From NCBI GenBank assembly GCA_001662425.1, contig BDDC01001273.1:1-28652 (forward strand): a stretch of 28,652 nt of DNA, written 5' to 3'. Under the pieces are notes generated by a model, which was not told the origin of the DNA, made no database searches, and worked only from the letters and a program-made list of their open reading frames with translations. Made by a program: the position numbers and the translations under genes. The DNA is from Chlamydomonas sphaeroides. Its lineage: Eukaryota > Chlorophyta > Chlorophyceae > Chlamydomonadales > Chlamydomonadaceae. The number at the start of each line of letters is the position of its first letter. The stretch's first letter is position 1. Positions 20,301 through 28,652 of the stretch are shown piece after piece.

Positions 20301-22531
20301 CATGTACGGGTACGCTTGGGGGCTGGCTGCGTGGACAGCGACGTCCGGCAGCTGGGTCAATCGGGGGTTCGCCACTGGTCCAAGCAGGTGGCCGGTGCGC
20401 GCGTACCTGAGGCCAGCCAGCGCGCTATCGAGGCATACGCCAGCCCCTGCCGCCGTCGCGCGCGTATGATGGCACGCTTTACCCCATGGTACATCGCCTC
20501 CCACCCTCCCCTCCTCCCTTTCCTCCCGGCCCCGTCCCCAGGGCCTGGACAAGTTCCTCAAGGCCGCCTCCACACGGCCCGACGAGGCGCTGCACTACGA
20601 GTTCATGCAGGACTACAGGTACGGCACCGTACGGCACTGGTGTGCTGCGCAAGCGGTACCGCACTGCGGCACGGCCTCAAGGCCCGGCGCTTGCCTTCCC
20701 AGCAGCAGCGCGCCTGCCCCTTCGCCCCCCCCAAACCATGTGCACGTCAGGGTGCACGTGAAGCACACGGACGGCAGCTTCGAGTACGTGCCGTACTTTT
20801 GCCTGCCCGCCAAAGACCTCACCGACGTCATCGCGCCGTCCTGCTAGTGAGTGGCCAGGGGGGCTGCAGGCCAGCAGTGGGGGCACCAGGGACTGCAATC
20901 CGGCAACATGGCTACATGGGCCGCCTGGCGAGCGAGTGCGGCCTGGGGCAGGGGCAGGTCAGCTACTGCATGCAGCGGTCGGGCGCACGGGCAGCCCGAC
21001 GGCACGCACGGGCACGGGCATGGGCAGCTGCCGGGGCGTGGGTCGTGCACCGCTTGTGCCAGCTGCCGGCGGCGAGGATCAGCACCACGCCCTGCTCCTT
21101 CCGCTGCGCGCAGCTCCTGCTTCGACTACCCCAACGCCCTGGCGGACATGGTGGTGAGCTTCTTCGTACGGCATGTGTCGTACGACAGTACGGCAGTACT
21201 GCATTACGGCAATACGGCAGTACTGCAGACATGACGCACTGCGTACCGCCGGGCCCGGTGCTGCTGTATCGGCACGGGGCAATCGGCGCTCGTGTCCTCC
21301 CAAACACCTTGGCTGTCCCTCCGTACACTGTACGCAGGTTGGCTACATGGGTGTGCCGTACATGAACCGTGACATGACGCGGCACCCGCAGTACGTCGTC
21401 GTACGCAATGAGCGGGGCCAGGAGCTTATCGACAGCGTGTCGCACCGGCTGCAGGTGGGCGCGTGGCGGGCGGGGAGAGGGAGGTGGGGACCCGGCTAGG
21501 GCAGCTGTGGAGACGAGGCCGCATCGCGTGCTTGCACCCGTGCATAAAAGCCTCATTCGCTACCCTCACACCGCCTTGCAGATGACGCCAACCATCTCCA
21601 CCGGCGACCGGCGAGCCGTGGTGATGCAGGTGCGGCCCCCCCCCCCGGGCGCACAGCCCACAGCACACGACGCACAGCGCACAGCACACGACACACAGCG
21701 CACAGCATGCTGTATCATACCACGCGCTGCCAGTGCGTGTGCCTGCCCCTGGCTAAGCCCGCTCCCCCGCCCCCCCGTCCGTGCCCAAACCCACGCCCCC
21801 CTCCCTGCTCCTCCCCTCCCCTGCTCCCCCCCCCCAGACGGTGGCCTCTGACGACGAGGCCAAGCTGGGCCAGCTGCGCGACCCCGCCCCCCGCTGGCTG
21901 GGCAATGTGCTGGCCTGGCTGCTCAACCTCATCGGGCCCAAGGTGGGGCCGCGCACGGGGCGGCGGTGTGGTGCGGAGGGCTGAGGAGGTGCAGAGGCGG
22001 GGCGGGCGGCGGCTGGCTGCCCGGGAGGCTGGCCGAGCGGCGGTGGGGAGCAGGGAGCCGGGGTGGGGGGCGGCAGCTGGGGGCGCGCTGCAGGCTGGGA
22101 GCTGCTCGGCGGGCGCTAGCTCACACCCTCACACCTCCACACACCCTCACAACCCCACACCCTCGCAAACCCGCATCCTGGTTCCTCTCGCAGGGCCTCG
22201 AGTTTGGAAAGTACTCCATCGACTACCACTACATCCGGTGCGTGGGTCCGGGGGAGGGGAGGGCAGCCTCGGGTGGGGGCGGGGGCTGCTGGCCTCATTG
22301 GCACAGTCCTGCTACGGAGCGGGCAGGGGCTCGCGTGCGTTCCGTACGCCAACTCCGTTGTGCCGTCGCGCCCCACCTTCCCTGCCGTACAGCAACTACC
22401 TATACGTGTACCGCAACTGGGGCGCCAAGCGCGCGGAGCAGCACATGCCGTCCTTCGCCAAGGAGATCGTACGGCAGTACGACAAGGACGGGTCCGTGAC
22501 CAAGCGCCTGGCGCTCAAGCCCAAGCTCTGA
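17325..22531 (+). CDS. HCAR: 7-hydroxymethyl chlorophyll a reductase, plastid
   Basis: Ferredoxin-dependent FAD/Fe-S enzyme of the chlorophyll cycle, converting 7-hydroxymethyl chlorophyll a to chlorophyll a; FrhB (F420 hydrogenase beta subunit) family. Exons: 17325-17407, 17497-17670, 18168-18232, 18539-18696, 18785-18855, 19175-19223, 19411-19476, 19635-19670, 20117-20206, 20542-20618, 20751-20846, 21114-21153, 21338-21454, 21582-21629, 21838-21942, 22194-22237, 22393-22531, giving 485 aa, close to the plant enzyme. Residues 1-~60 form an Ala/Arg/Pro-rich transit peptide. Cysteines C84, C87, C90 and C102 (EYCSSCGLCDTYYVAHVKDACAF) are the first Fe-S site. FGVTRSMAYA, GAQWTGIVT, LFIGVGCQVQALR, LGTNCVDNGPR, DLTDVIAPSCYSCFDYPNALAD and VGYMGVPY follow, with C321/C324 probable ligands of the second cluster. 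The C-terminus is NYLYVYRNWG...LALKPKL. The first exon, or a start at 17519 instead, is the least certain part. Confidence 0.92.
21165..21231. repeat. Palindromic TACGGCAGTACTGC cluster in HCAR intron 12
   Basis: The 10-bp perfect palindrome GCAGTACTGC occurs at 21193-21202 and again at 21217-21226. It is embedded in repeated TACGGCA/TACGACA units just after the exon 12 donor. Related GTACGGCA units lie near 18241, 20619 and 26974. Confidence 0.75.
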
Positions 22532-23345
22532 GTATGTACTGTGCTGCCGTGCTGCCTGCCGTACGCTGACTCGGCTGGACGGCACAACACTAAGCGACAG
22601 CGGCTTACTTATGGGATGGGGTCACGGCGGCATGGGGATCGCCTGGTGCCGGGGCTGATCGCATGCCGCTGCTGGGCGGCTGGGTCAGGTCGCGGCGGCG
22701 GGGCGTGCTAGGTGGACTGGGTGGCGGTGGGGTGCTGGCTGGGTGTTGGCTGGGTGTTGGCTGGCTGCGGTCTAGCCATGCAGGCTGTTGGTGGGCATGG
22801 TGGTGGGTTAGGTAGATCGTGCACGCCGCTGCCGCCAGTAGGGAGGGAGGGCACAGGCGCGAGCTGCAAGCATACGATAGGGCTATCGAGGAGGGGGGAG
22901 GGGGGGCGCACGGCGTGGCGTTGTCGCCTGGAGCTGCTTCAGCTGCACGCAGGCGGGACGAGTGGTGGGGCGGGGGCGGGGGCCACATGCGGTGCTGGCG
23001 AGCGGGCCCGTGACCGTGGGCCCGTGTGGGCCTCGACGCGGAGCGAAGACATGATACTGAACTTTGTATCGGCGCATACGGTAGTACTACTTTTTGTAGT
23101 TCATGACGGCTGCATATGTTGTTACGGTCGGTGGCCCGAACGGAGGGGAAGATCCGTGCCCGTTGGAGGCCCCAGATTATGGTACTTGCCCGGGTATGCC
23201 CGGGGCTCAGAACGTTATGCTGTCAGAGTCACGAGCTCGCAACAGTGAATGGATGGCCGTTCCGGCCCGGCGGATGCGCATTGGAGCTTATGGGAAGGGA
23301 GCTCCCTGTCTGGCTGTAACCCTGTACGTGCTTGCTGCGGATGCC
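22532..23345 (+). other. Probable 3' UTR of HCAR
   Basis: This extends from the HCAR stop to shortly after the TGTAA at 23325-23329, about 810 nt. It includes a GGCTGGGTGTT tandem at 22735-22765. No coding frame recognised. Confidence 0.55.
23325..23329 (+). terminator. TGTAA polyadenylation signal, HCAR
   Basis: First plus-strand TGTAA after the stop at 22531, within CTGGCTGTAACCC. Confidence 0.55.
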
Positions 23346-24070
23346 GCCTGTCTGCACCTGACCGCTGTCGGCCAGTCCGGCCAGTGGGCAAACGGAGCCG
23401 TCGCTGCTCGTTGCATACGGCGGCAGGGCCCTTTCAGCCGCGCACAAGGCGTGCGCATGGCAGTCGGTCGCGTCCCTGGGACTCGTCAAAAGGACGCTCC
23501 CAAATATGCAGAGTGACTTGTTCGCGCTCGCCCGCCGGCGCGGACCGCACCCTCACACTGGCACCGCAGCGGCGGCACCGCACTGCGCCCACACCGGGAT
23601 GCGCTCATCAAATGAAGACCAAGCGGGCAAGGCGCCCGACCTGAGCCACCAACCCTGTCAACACACCCTCAAGCAGCTCAACACACGCGGCGGAGCGCCA
23701 ACGCATCTCAGGGACCCCGACAGAACACACCACAGAACACCACCGAGAGCACACACCATCATCGCACAGTCATTATTGCAGCCTCGTAGCTCAGCCCCAC
23801 TAATGCCACGACGCCTGGCAGCGCCACCAAGCCCCGCATCGCGCCGCGGACGCCGCAGGGCGCTTTGCTTGTTGTCGCCGGTCACGGCCGCCCTCGTCAC
23901 CGTTGTCGTATGCGTCCGCCCTCACCCAACACTCCGACCTGCTGCTGCGCTCCAGCCTTTGCCCACACAACTGCTCGCCGCTTGCGTCTGCGCGCTCCTG
24001 GGAGACAGGCTCCGTCAGTCCCCACGTCCGCCGCAGCCTGGCTGCGACGCCCACGCTGTGGACGGGCTCC
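23346..24070. other. Space between convergent HCAR and membrane-protein genes
   Basis: About 725 bp that should contain the 3' UTR of the minus-strand membrane-protein gene. No minus-strand TGTAA was found in it, so that 3' end is unplaced. Nothing else recognised. Confidence 0.4.
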
Positions 24071-25529
24071 TTACTTGCCCTTGCCCTTGGCGGGCGCCGG
24101 GGCCGGCGCGGCCGCCGCCGCGGCGGCCTTCTTGCAGCACGGCTTGGCCGCGGGGGCCGGCTTCTGTGTGCGTGGCAGGCGGACAGCAGCGTGCGGGCAA
24201 TGCGGCAGCACGGGGCGCTTGGTCAGCTTTGGTGCCCCATTGCCACTTGGTGCAGCGCTCGACTTGATGGCACGGAGGCTGCAGGCCGCTGCCGAGGGCG
24301 AGGCCGGGGACAGTGATCAGCATGCCCGGCTGCGTAGCCAACCCAACGCAGGTAGCACGGGGTCCACGTCCCCATGAGCGGGGGCACGCCCGACCGCAGT
24401 ACGAGCCGGCACTACCGTACATGCGCACCTGCATCACGTTCTGGTGGACCCAGTACAGGCCGCCGCAGATGGCCACGTACATTAGGGCCCACGGCCCGAG
24501 CGTCGAGAAGCCCAGGGGCTCCTCGGCGCCGCCGCTGCTGCCGCTGCCGCTGCCGCCAGAACCGCCCGAGCCGCCCGAGCCGCCGCTGCCGCCGGTGGGG
24601 CCGCCGCCGCCGCCGCCCACGGCCTCCAGGCCGCTGGGGGGAATGCGCGAGCCGCCGCCCGAGGGACGGGAGAAGCGCGAAGGCGTGTTCACTGCGGCAC
24701 AGGGGCAGGGTGCCACAGGCGGTTGAGGCGCCGAGGTGGGCAGCGGGGGCATGTGGAGGCGCAGTGCCAGAATAGGCGAGAACCTGACGCCGCTGTTATG
24801 TTGCTACGATGAAGGCGGACAAGGCATGGAGCACTACTAGCTGCAGCAGCAGCCAGGTGTGCACGATTAACCCGTCAGTCGTGCAGATGCGGGGCGCGCT
24901 CCGACCGGGCCCCGTCCCTGGCGGCCCTAGTCCTGCAGGCAACGCGCGTGGGTGCGCGCAAGCCCCGCTCCGGGCCCTTGGCCCCGGGCCCCGGACCCGA
25001 CGCACATGAGGAGCTGGGCCCCTGCGCGGGCGTCACGCTGGAGGAGGGCGGCATGTTGAAGCGCGTGGCGCCGCCGCCGGGCCGCTCGAACGCCAGCTGA
25101 CCCACATTGCCGGCCGCCCCCGGTGCGGACACGGGCACGCCACTGCGCAGGTGCGGGAGGCGGGTAGCGAGCTGGGTGATGACTGAAGCTGGGTCAGGCG
25201 CAAGCTTGAGGAGGTGCAGGAGCGGCGTTGACGGCTTGGCAGGGGCACACGGCTCACCGGAAGGCGCCGCCCGAGGGGCGGATGGCAATGATCGGGACGT
25301 CGCCCTCAGCGTCAGAGGGAATCTCGTCGCCAGACGACACTGCAGGCAGCGAGGCGGGTGGTGTCAGGACGGTTCCCGGCAGGCCAACCGACAGCGACAG
25401 ACCCACGCCGCCGCCATAAGCCAGGTAAGCAAGCCAGGTACGCTGGTTATACTTGTACTTACTAGTGAAGCGAGACGCGCCGCCTGGACGGCTGGGGAGT
25501 GACGGGCCTGTGCACGTGCGGCGCAACAT
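24071..25529 (-). CDS. Unknown single-pass membrane protein, Gly/Ser-rich
   Basis: Not recognised. Exons, first to last: 25529-25463, 25339-25258, 25142-25006, 24691-24429, 24163-24071; 213 aa with all phases consistent. Residues 1-22 are basic (MLRRTCTGPSLPSRPGGASR), then an acidic patch SSGDEIPSDAEGD (24-36), IIAIRPSGGAFRGVPV (39-54), FERPGGGATRFNMPP (68-82) and a Ser/Pro/Arg stretch. Residues 121-150 are a Gly/Ser low-complexity linker built of GGS units. A single hydrophobic segment spans about 157-177 (FSTLGPWALMYVAICGGLYWV). The last 30 residues are Lys/Ala/Pro-rich with adjacent cysteines (CCKK), ending AKGKGK. Cytosolic location of the basic tail would fit the positive-inside rule. 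Met23 is encoded across the exon 1/2 junction and could be the true start of an alternative product. It is divergent from SPF45. Confidence 0.7.
24520..24615. repeat. GGC/AGC codon repeat encoding a Gly/Ser linker
   Basis: Degenerate trinucleotide run inside exon 4 of the membrane-protein gene, encoding residues ~121-150 (GGS units). It is coding on the minus strand; plus-strand Pro-rich frames across it are shadows. Confidence 0.8.
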
Positions 25530-26295
25530 CAGTGTCGGCACCGATAGTCTCGACGGCACCAAGGCACGGCGGCCCCCGTGGGGTTGTTTGTGTTCTTGAC
25601 TCACTGGCGCCGTTCGAGGCCGCCTGCGCCGTGAGCGGCCGCCTGCCCGCGACGCAGGGCCGCGTGCATACACGCTTCATCGACACCTGGTGCACCCAGA
25701 ACACGGAACAGTCAGCGTCACGCAACGCTGTAAGAAACGCGATATGGACCCATTGGCACGCGTGTGAGGGGCCTTGCCGGGTGTTGCGGCCTGATTCGAT
25801 CACCAATTAACACAGGCGAACGTGACAGCCGCCTCGGTGGCTTCTAAGCAAGCCCACCTGCATCCTAGCAGTCCTGGCTGGACCTGTCAGCAGCTTGAGT
25901 CGACGTTTCGCTGTCACGGACAAGTGCTTAAGCTAGGCGCAGCAGCTCGCACAGGCAGAGCAGTGTTCGGGATAGCTAATGCACAGTCTGTTGGCTGTGG
26001 TAACAGAAGTGCATGGAATGATTTTGGCCTTCTGCATCGGGGCCCTTGGCAACGTGCGCCTCGCCACTGCGTGCTCTCCTTATCTGACTGCAGCTTCCTG
26101 TGTGCCTTGTCTGCACCGATAGGAACCTGCTTGCACGCCTACCGACGGCATTTCACCTGCCCCGCGAGTTGCTTGCTGCGATCACCCGTGAACTGCTCCA
26201 GCATTGTTTACATGTGTGTGCGGTGACCCTGCATCGCATCGGCTGGGGCGCGACGCTTACCCGCGCATATCTAGCGTGTGGACAGCGTCGGTGCC
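25530..26295. promoter_or_regulatory. Shared divergent promoter region, membrane protein / SPF45
   Basis: 766 bp between two head-to-head start codons. It is less GC-rich around 25970-26030. A plus-strand TGTAA occurs at 25729-25733 but no gene ends there. A minus-strand acceptor-like TTTCTTACAG near 25730-25740 could mark a 5' UTR intron of the membrane-protein gene; this is weak. Confidence 0.5.
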
Positions 26296-28652
26296 ATGAG
26301 CCTATACGGGGACCTCCCGCAGGCTAAGAATAGCACCAACGATGCAGGGACGGGGTCAGGGTGGACGGACGCCAAGCTTATGGCACCGGCATCCCTGAAG
26401 AAGCCGGCCCCGACCGTCCCAGCTTTTAAGCCGCCACCCTCAGTGCTGCGAGCGGCGGCAGCAGGGGGGCCCGGACGGGGCGGACCCGCGAGGTGCGGCC
26501 AGGGCTCAGGGGGCAGGCGAACACGCGGGAAGTGCCGCCTGGGGCCGCTCGGTCGCCTGCACGTAGCCAACCCCAGGTGCTCGCCTGCCCTGTCCAGCGA
26601 CCTCTCGCTGTCGTTGGTACATAGCCTGCATCGTACCTCGCCGCACGCAAGGGCCCGGGCGCTGCTGCACCATGTCCTGGCGCCCATGCCTGGTACTGGC
26701 GCCCCGCTGCCTTATCCCTCCAGGGGCATTCCCATAACAGGCCGCACCGGCGGCCGCGGCCCGCCCACAATCATCACAGACGGGCCCCCGGCCGATGCGC
26801 GGGGGGCCGCCGCACCTGGCGCCGCTGCGACACCCGCCACGGCCGGCGTCGTGTCGACGCCGGCGGCGCCGCTGGGCAGCTCGGTCGCGGTCAGCAGCAG
26901 CATCTTCACGCGGTCCGACGGGCGGCCCATCGAGGAGGAGTACGACCCCATGCGGCCGAACGACTACGAGGAGGTACGGCAGTACGGCAGCACGGCAGGG
27001 TTGCCGTGCCGGCGCTGGGGGGCGTGCGTGGGCGGCTGTGGGCGCAGCGTGGCAGGGGGCTGACCCACCGCGCAGCGCTCCGCACGGCTGCTTTGAAGGG
27101 GGTGGCGATGCGGGTCCGCCCAGCGCAGGAGCGATGGCCGCGGTGCTGCGCCGCACGGCCGCCGTCGCCTCCCGCCGCTGCCGCGGCTCGCCGGCAGCCA
27201 GCAGGCCGCACCACCGCCTGCACTGCAGCCGCCTGCGCCCATGGGCCAGCAGGCCGCACCACCGCCCAGCTCTGCTCGCGGCCCCCTACGCAGCTACAAT
27301 GCCGGCGGCCCTGGGCCCTCGGCGCCAAGGGATGGGCCCTCGCCCCAGCACAGAAACGCCCTCCCGGCCCTTCCTACAGCCCCCCGATGCGTCCCCCCGG
27401 CCCTCACACGCCTGCTGCTCAAGGCCAAGCAGCAGGACCAAGCACTGCTCGCAGGGTGCAGCAGCCCGTACTGCACCGGCTGCGTGCGAGGCGTGTCCCC
27501 TCGCGGCATGTCTGGCCTGCCTCGGAACTAGATCACTGCCCTTGCCTCCTCCCTCCCCTTATATGCCTCCCCCTGGTCCCCTGGCCCCACGCGCGCCCCA
27601 CACATGCGGACACACACCAGCACGCGCTCCCGCCCCCGCCCCCCTGCGCCCCCTGCGCCCCCTGCGTCCTAGGTCATGGCGGCCCGCGAGAAGGCGCGCA
27701 AGGCGGCGGAGGCCGAGTCGGAGCGGCAGGCGCGGCTGCGGGAGATGGAGGCCGAGGCGGAGCGCCTGCGCAAGCTGGTGGGCGGAGCTGGGGCCCAACG
27801 TGGGAGGGAGGCGCGGGGCGCCCCATGGCGGTGCCCCCTGCGCCAAATGCGCTTGATTCACCTCCACTTGCAGCCCTTCCTTCGATTCAGGGCGTGGCGG
27901 ATAGGGCGCTGGATTGTCGGCCCGGGCCTGCTCCCTCTTTTCCGCTCGCGTTGCGCGTTCACACCCGCCACGCCACGCCACGCAGGAGGACGAGCGGCGG
28001 GCAGCGGCCGGCGCCGCAAGCAGCAGCGCAGCCGCCGCCGCCAACGCCGACTCGGGGTCGGGCATCATGTCGATGGAGGAGTACAACCGGCGGCGGGCGG
28101 CCATGGGCATGACGGGCGACGACGCATTCGCGCGCCGGGGCGGGCGCATGGCGCCGCCGCCGGCGCCCGGGCCAGGGCCGGGGCCGGCAGGGCCGGGAGC
28201 TAGCGGCGCCGCGGACGAGGGTGCGATTGGGGGCGGGGCGGGGCGTGGCGTGGGGTGGACACGTGTGACGTGTGGCGTCCGGCGCGGGCTGTGTACATGC
28301 GGGGATGGAAGCTGCTATGCCGCTACTGCGCCTGGCTGGGCCTTCCCTGACGGGCGCTCTGCCCGCCCATGTGCAACCCCGCCCGTGCCCCCAGGCGGCG
28401 GCTACGGCGGCGCCGCTGCTGGCGGCGGCAGCGGCACCAAGGGCATGTCGCTGGCGCAGAAGCTGCTGGAGAAGATGGGCTGGCGCGAGGGCGAGGGCCT
28501 GGGCAAGAACCGCCAGGTGGGGGCCCGGGGTAGGGTAGGGTAGGGGGAGCAGGCAGGAGCTGGTGCCCCAGCTGCGTCCGATGCAGCCCTGCCCTGCCCT
28601 GCCCTGCCCTGCCCTGCCCTGCCCTGCCCTGCCCTGCCCTGCCCTGCCCTGC
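26296..28652 (+). CDS. Splicing factor SPF45 / DRT111 (RBM17-like), 3' partial
   Basis: Nuclear splicing factor family acting at 3' splice-site recognition; the plant form is DRT111/SFPS. Exons seen: 26296-26492, 26724-26973, 27673-27777, 27986-28220, 28395-28516, giving 303 residues. An intron then runs to the window edge, so the C-terminal RRM (UHM) exons are missing. The N-terminus MSLYGDL and the WTDAKL segment match the family start. Residues ~134-149 (GRPIEEEYDPMRPNDYEE) are the conserved SPF45 motif. A charged helix follows (VMAAREKARKAAEAESERQ...), then SGIMSMEEYNRRRAAMGMTGDDAF. The G-patch begins at about 275: MSLAQKLLEKMGWREGEGLGK. Intron 1 (231 nt) is open and in frame. Intron 2 (699 nt) contains a coding-like segment. 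The start is the only Met that fits the conserved MSLY N-terminus. Confidence 0.9.
27197..27266 (+). repeat. 22-bp duplication in SPF45 intron 2
   Basis: The 22-bp string starting GCCAGCAGGCCGCACCACCG occurs at 27197-27218 and 27245-27266. In one frame both copies read QQAAPPP, within a GC3-rich open stretch that continues to the stop at 27529. Confidence 0.85.
28527..28547 (+). other. Potential G-quadruplex motif
   Basis: Four G-runs (GGGG, GGG, GGG, GGGGG) separated by TA lie 10 nt past the exon 5 donor of SPF45. The pattern fits the standard G3+N1-7 quadruplex rule on both the coding DNA strand and the pre-mRNA. Confidence 0.65.
28587..28652. repeat. (CCCTG)n pentanucleotide, runs off the window
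   Basis: At least 13 perfect CCCTG units inside the SPF45 intron after exon 5, cut by the right edge. Same unit as the run in RPN13 intron 7, but here the C-rich strand is the transcript strand. Confidence 0.95.

Noticed and set aside
25560..25790. Possible exon fragment (plus-strand VHTRFIDTWCTQN-like frame) between the membrane protein and SPF45
   Set aside because: It faintly resembled a carboxylase fragment, but no second conserved motif or splice sites support it; treated as promoter/5' UTR.
28527..28547. Telomeric repeat
   Set aside because: Only a few TAGGG units, not the algal TTTTAGGG telomere unit, and inside a gene.
1..28652. tRNA, rRNA, riboswitch, virus or prokaryote-type defence genes
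   Set aside because: No cloverleaf arms, rRNA motifs, viral hallmark proteins or nuclease/methylase operons were recognised on either strand.

Overview
This looks like a nuclear genome segment from a green alga of the Chlamydomonas/Volvox group (Chlorophyceae, Chlamydomonadales). The evidence is the very high GC content, dense short exons with GTGCGT/GTGAGC-type donors and C-rich acceptor tracts, TGTAA polyadenylation signals (the algal signal, not AATAAA), many simple repeats in introns, and proteins specific to green plastids. No tools were run. Exon models were built by hand from splice sites, reading phase and family conservation. All seven models keep frame across every junction.

Layout. 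1-3861: no confident gene; holds a 61-bp tandem repeat, a diverged direct duplication (441-1150 and 2838-3306) and a lower-GC unexplained stretch. 3862-7078 (-): RPN13/ADRM1, the proteasomal ubiquitin receptor, 10 exons. 7424-8143 (+): single-exon response-regulator receiver domain joined by a Pro/Ala linker to a SAM domain. 9579-13699 (-): secretory HAD phosphatase related to MDP-1, 11 exons including 16- and 23-nt microexons and two likely GC-AG introns. 14518-16810 (-): plastid-targeted DUF1499 protein, 7 exons. 17325-22531 (+): 7-hydroxymethyl chlorophyll a reductase (HCAR), 17 exons. 24071-25529 (-): unrecognised single-pass membrane protein, 5 exons. 26296 to the right edge (+): SPF45/DRT111 (RBM17-like) splicing factor, cut by the window end within an intron just after its G-patch exon.

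Organisation. Three head-to-head pairs share short intergenic spaces that probably act as divergent promoters: RPN13/receiver-SAM (345 bp), DUF1499/HCAR (514 bp) and membrane protein/SPF45 (766 bp). DUF1499 and HCAR are both predicted plastid proteins, so shared control is plausible, but that is inference. The other genes are housekeeping or unrelated functions. I do not see an operon-like or defence-like system, a virus or an intact transposon.

The points most worth a second look are the receiver-SAM fusion, the secreted MDP-1-like phosphatase with its microexons and GC donors, the unknown membrane protein, the open in-frame first intron of SPF45, and the coding-like Pro/Gln segment inside SPF45 intron 2.
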